A stretch of 64,000 nt of DNA from SG8-41 sp963699525 (GTDB taxonomy: Bacteria > Pseudomonadota > Gammaproteobacteria > Burkholderiales > SG8-41). This document shows positions 61,118 through 64,000 of this stretch, piece by piece. Location: the NCBI GenBank assembly GCA_963699525.1, contig CAVOUI010000005.1:1-64000 (forward strand). The letters are read 5' to 3'. The position numbers and the translations under genes were made by a program. A model generated the notes under the pieces. It had not been told where the DNA came from. It was given only the letters and a program-made list of their open reading frames with translations, and searched no databases. Each line of letters begins with the position of its first letter. Position 1 is the stretch's first letter.

Positions 61118-63878
61118 ATGAAAACGCTGTTACTGGTCGACGGCTCGTCGTACCTCTACCGTGCGTTCCACGCGCTGCAGCGCGCGGACCTGCGCAACCG
61201 GAAGGGCGAGCCGACCGGCGCCATCTATGGCGTCCTGAACATGCTGCGCCGGCTGCAGAAGGACCATCCCGCCGATTACGTCGCCTGCGTTTTCGACGCC
61301 AAAGGCAGGACCTTCCGCGACGAGCTCTACGCGCAGTACAAGGCCAACCGCCCGCCGATGCCGGACGAGCTCGCCTCCCAGATCGCGCCGCTCAAGGAAG
61401 CCATCGCCACCCTGGGCTGGCCGCTGCTGGAGGTCGAGGGCGTGGAAGCGGACGACGTCATCGGCACCCTCGCCCGGAAAGCCGAGGGCGCGGGCATGCG
61501 CGTGGTGATCGCGAGCGGAGACAAGGACCTCGCGCAACTCGTCAATCCCGCCGTCACGATCGAGAACGTGGATCCGAGATCGGGCGCGCGCGAGATACTC
61601 GATGCGTCCGGAGTGGCGAAAAAGTTTGGCGTCGGTCCCGAGCGCATGCTCGACTATCTCACCCTGGTCGGCGACAGCGTGGACAACGTGCCGGGCGTGG
61701 CGGACGTCGGGCCGGTGACGGCGGCGAAATGGCTCGCCCAGTACGGTTCCCTCGACAACCTCGTCGCGCACGCGCCGGAGATCGAGGGCAAGCGCGGCGA
61801 AAGCCTGCGCAAGAGCCTCGACTGGCTGCCGAAGGCGCGCGCTCTGCTGGCCATCAAGTGCGACGTCGATCTGCCCGTCAAGCCGGATGAGCTGGCGATG
61901 CGGCCGCGCGATACGGCGAAGCTGGCGGAGCTCTTCGACCGCTTCGACTTCAAGTCCTGGAAACGCGAGTTGGAGGGGGACGCGCCCATCGGCACTACAC
62001 AAGCGCCGCAACCTGCGACCGACGATCGGGCAATGGGCACTGCGGAGCGCGCCTCTCAACTCGCTCCCGACCGTCACTACGAAACCGTGCTGACCGAAAA
62101 ACAACTCGACGCCTGGCTGAAGAAGATCGAGAAGGCGGAGCTGGTCGCGCTGGACACGGAGACGACGAGCCTCGATCCCCTGAAGGCGGAGCTGGTGGGG
62201 CTGTCGTTCGCGGTCGAGGCGGGCACGGCGGCTTACGTGCCGCTCGCGCACCGCTACGCCGGCGCGCCGCAGCAGCTCGGCCGCGATGCGGTGCTCGCGC
62301 GGATGAAGCCGTGGCTGGAGGATGCCGCGCCCGCGAAGCTCGGCCAGAACCTCAAGTACGACATGCATGTCCTCGCCAACCACGGCATCCGGCTCGCGGG
62401 CGTCGCGCACGACACGCTGCTCCAGTCGTACGTGCTGGAGAGCCACCACCCGCACGACATGGACAGCCTCGCGGAGCGGCATCTCAATTTGAAGACCATC
62501 ACCTACGACGAGGTGACGGGAAAGGGCGCGGCGCGCATCGGCTTCGAGCAGGTGGCCGTCGAGCGCGCGACCGAGTACTCGGCCGAGGACGCCGACGTGA
62601 CGCTCAGGCTGCACGAGGCGCTCATCCCGCAGGTGCGTGCGCAGGAGAAGCTCGAGCGCATCTACCGCGAGCTCGAGATGCCTCTCCTCACGGTGCTCTT
62701 CAGGATGGAGCGCCACGGAGTGCTGCTCGATACCGGGCTGTTGAGGGAGCTCTCGCGCGAATTCGGCGAGAAGATGGCGGAATTCGAGGCGAAGGCGCAC
62801 GAGCAGGCCGGGCAGCCGTTCAACATCAATTCGCCGAAGCAGATCCAGGAAATCCTGTTCGAAAAACAGGGGCTGAAGCCGGTCCGCAAGACGCCCTCCG
62901 GGCAGCCTTCGACCGACGAGGAGTCGCTCGAGGAGCTCGCGCTCGACCATCCGCTGCCGAAGCTGATCCTCGACTATCGCGCGCTCGCCAAGCTCAAGTC
63001 CACCTACACCGACAAGCTGCCGGATATGATCGACCCGAGGACGCTGCGCGTGCACACCACCTACGGGCAGGCGGTGGCGGTTACCGGCCGGCTCGCGAGC
63101 AACGACCCCAACCTCCAGAACATCCCGATCCGCACCGCGGAAGGGCGCCGCATACGCGAAGCGTTCATCGCGCCCGCGGGAGCCCACATCGTCTCGGCCG
63201 ACTACTCGCAGATCGAGCTGCGGATCATGGCGCACATCTCGCAGGACGCGAGCCTGCTCGCGGCGTTCGCCGCGGGCGAGGACATCCACACGGCGACGGC
63301 GGCCGAGATCTTCGGCCTGAGCCCGAAGGCGGTGGCCGCGGAGCAGCGCCGCTACGCCAAGGTCATCAACTTCGGGCTGATCTACGGCATGTCGGCGTTC
63401 GGCCTCGCGCGCCAGCTCGGGATCGAGCGAGCGGCCGCACAGCAGTACATGGACCGCTACTTCGCGCGCTATCCGGGAGTGGCGGAATACATGAAGCGCA
63501 CCCGCGAGGCGGCGCGCGGGAACGGGGTTACGTCGAGACCGTGTTTGGCCGCCGGCTGTGGCTGCCGGAGATCAAGAGCGCGAACCCGGCGCGGCGCCAG
63601 GGCGCGGAGCGCGCCGCGATCAACGCGCCGATGCAGGGCACGGCGGCCGACCTCATCAAGATGGCGATGATCGCGGTTGACCGCTGGCTCGCGGAGCAGC
63701 GCCATGAATTCCAGAGCTCATCATGCAGGTGCACGACGAGCTGGTGCTGGAAGTCCCCGATGCGGAGCTGGCCGAGGTCAGGCATGAGCTGCCGAAGTTA
63801 ATGAGCGGCGTCGCGAAGCTCGCCGTGCCGCTGGTCGTTGACGTCGGCGCCGGCCCGAACTGGGACAAGGCGCACTAG
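61118..63878 (+). CDS. polA: DNA polymerase I, with two frameshifts near the 3' end
   Basis: All three domains are visible: the 5' nuclease (LLVDGSSYLYRAFHALQRAD), a proofreading exonuclease with Asp346 and Glu348 (ALDTETTSLDP) still present, and the polymerase with motif A SADYSQIELRIMAH (Asp695) and the O-helix RRYAKVINFGLIYG. The frame breaks at about 63520-63530 (before RGYVETVFGRRLWLPEI) and again at about 63703-63717 (before LIMQVHDELVLEVPDAEL, which holds motif C). Two compensable indels within 200 bp of an essential gene point to sequence error. True end is the TAG at 63876-63878. Joined length is about 920 residues, as normal. Confidence 0.95.
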
Positions 63879-64000
63879 AGAGATCCGCGCATCGCGCCGA
63901 AGACCTTGCGCACGATGCTGCTCGTCGCCCCGACGGGGTCGCGCCTGAACGCCTTCTCCTGCTCGCCGATCATGAAGTAGAGCCCGTCGAGCGCCTTCTG
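63875..64000 (-). CDS. DUF4197 protein, C-terminal end (partial)
   Basis: The last 41 residues are in the window: QKALDGLYFMIGEQEKAFRR, then DPVGATSSIVRKVFGAMRGSL. The KALDGLYFMI-EQEKA-R-DP and KVFG pattern is the DUF4197 C-terminus. The gene continues past the right edge. Its TAG overlaps the polA TAG in CTAG. Function unknown. Confidence 0.85.
   Translation of the reverse strand, partial: QKALDGLYFMIGEQEKAFRRDPVGATSSIVRKVFGAMRGSL

Noticed and set aside
61130..63289. 719-codon open frame antisense to polA
   Set aside because: Shadow of polA with no motifs.

Overview
The window is a GC-rich (roughly two thirds G+C), gene-dense stretch of a betaproteobacterial chromosome. The evidence is gene content and gene order: mreB beside gatCAB, metX-metW with PTS IIA-Man/HPr/EI, a torF-glnK-amtB nitrogen operon, the T. 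ferrooxidans-type gshA beside gshB, a Bug-type solute receptor, and polA/DUF2782/thrB/BPSS1780-type membrane protein/uvrD/leuS/lptE/holA/proA. Genus cannot be fixed from the sequence alone. No rRNA, tRNA, CRISPR array, prophage or transposase was seen. Eight genes (nine sites) are broken by single-base shifts, including essential polA twice, so part of this looks like consensus error in a draft or metagenomic assembly.

Layout. 1-5576: the 5' end of mreB, the gatCAB amidotransferase operon, a secreted coiled-coil protein, pyrE and an exonuclease III. 5557-8792: an AmpG-like permease that converges on metW-metX across a perfect 23-bp palindrome; metX is preceded by a SAM-II riboswitch. 8832-16639, all on the minus strand: torF-glnK-amtB behind a sigma-54 promoter with an NtrC-like site and closed by a strong terminator, then gshA-gshB, then a three-gene regulatory PTS with no sugar permease. 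16746-27716: ubiK, yifB, a cupin, a Bug receptor, a Bcr-type exporter, a rhodanese, full-length metH, an MFS permease and a CPBP-type membrane protease. 27648-39662: alkaline phosphatase, mpl-amidase-yqiA, a novel lipoprotein, a membrane protein/periplasmic protein pair, an RNase II-like enzyme, TonB, mtgA and an exported methyltransferase.

39706-47369 is the most distinctive region. Two paralogous molybdenum-hydroxylase pairs (2Fe-2S small subunit plus Tat-exported large subunit) each have their own promoter of near-identical design and flank soxX-soxY-soxZ-soxA. soxB and soxCD are absent from the window, and SoxY lacks the canonical carrier tail. I infer a periplasmic redox module in which molybdenum hydroxylases work with a SoxYZ carrier and the SoxXA cytochrome. 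47376-64000 returns to housekeeping genes.

Two families of small repeats run through the window. One is a palindromic element inserted in frame inside mpl and leuS, with a looser relative in uvrD. The other is a set of heptanucleotide tandem arrays at ptsI-ptsH, the gshA 3' end, the lptE start and three or four sites in uvrD. Together with the metX riboswitch and the sigma-54 nitrogen promoter, these are the main non-coding points of interest.
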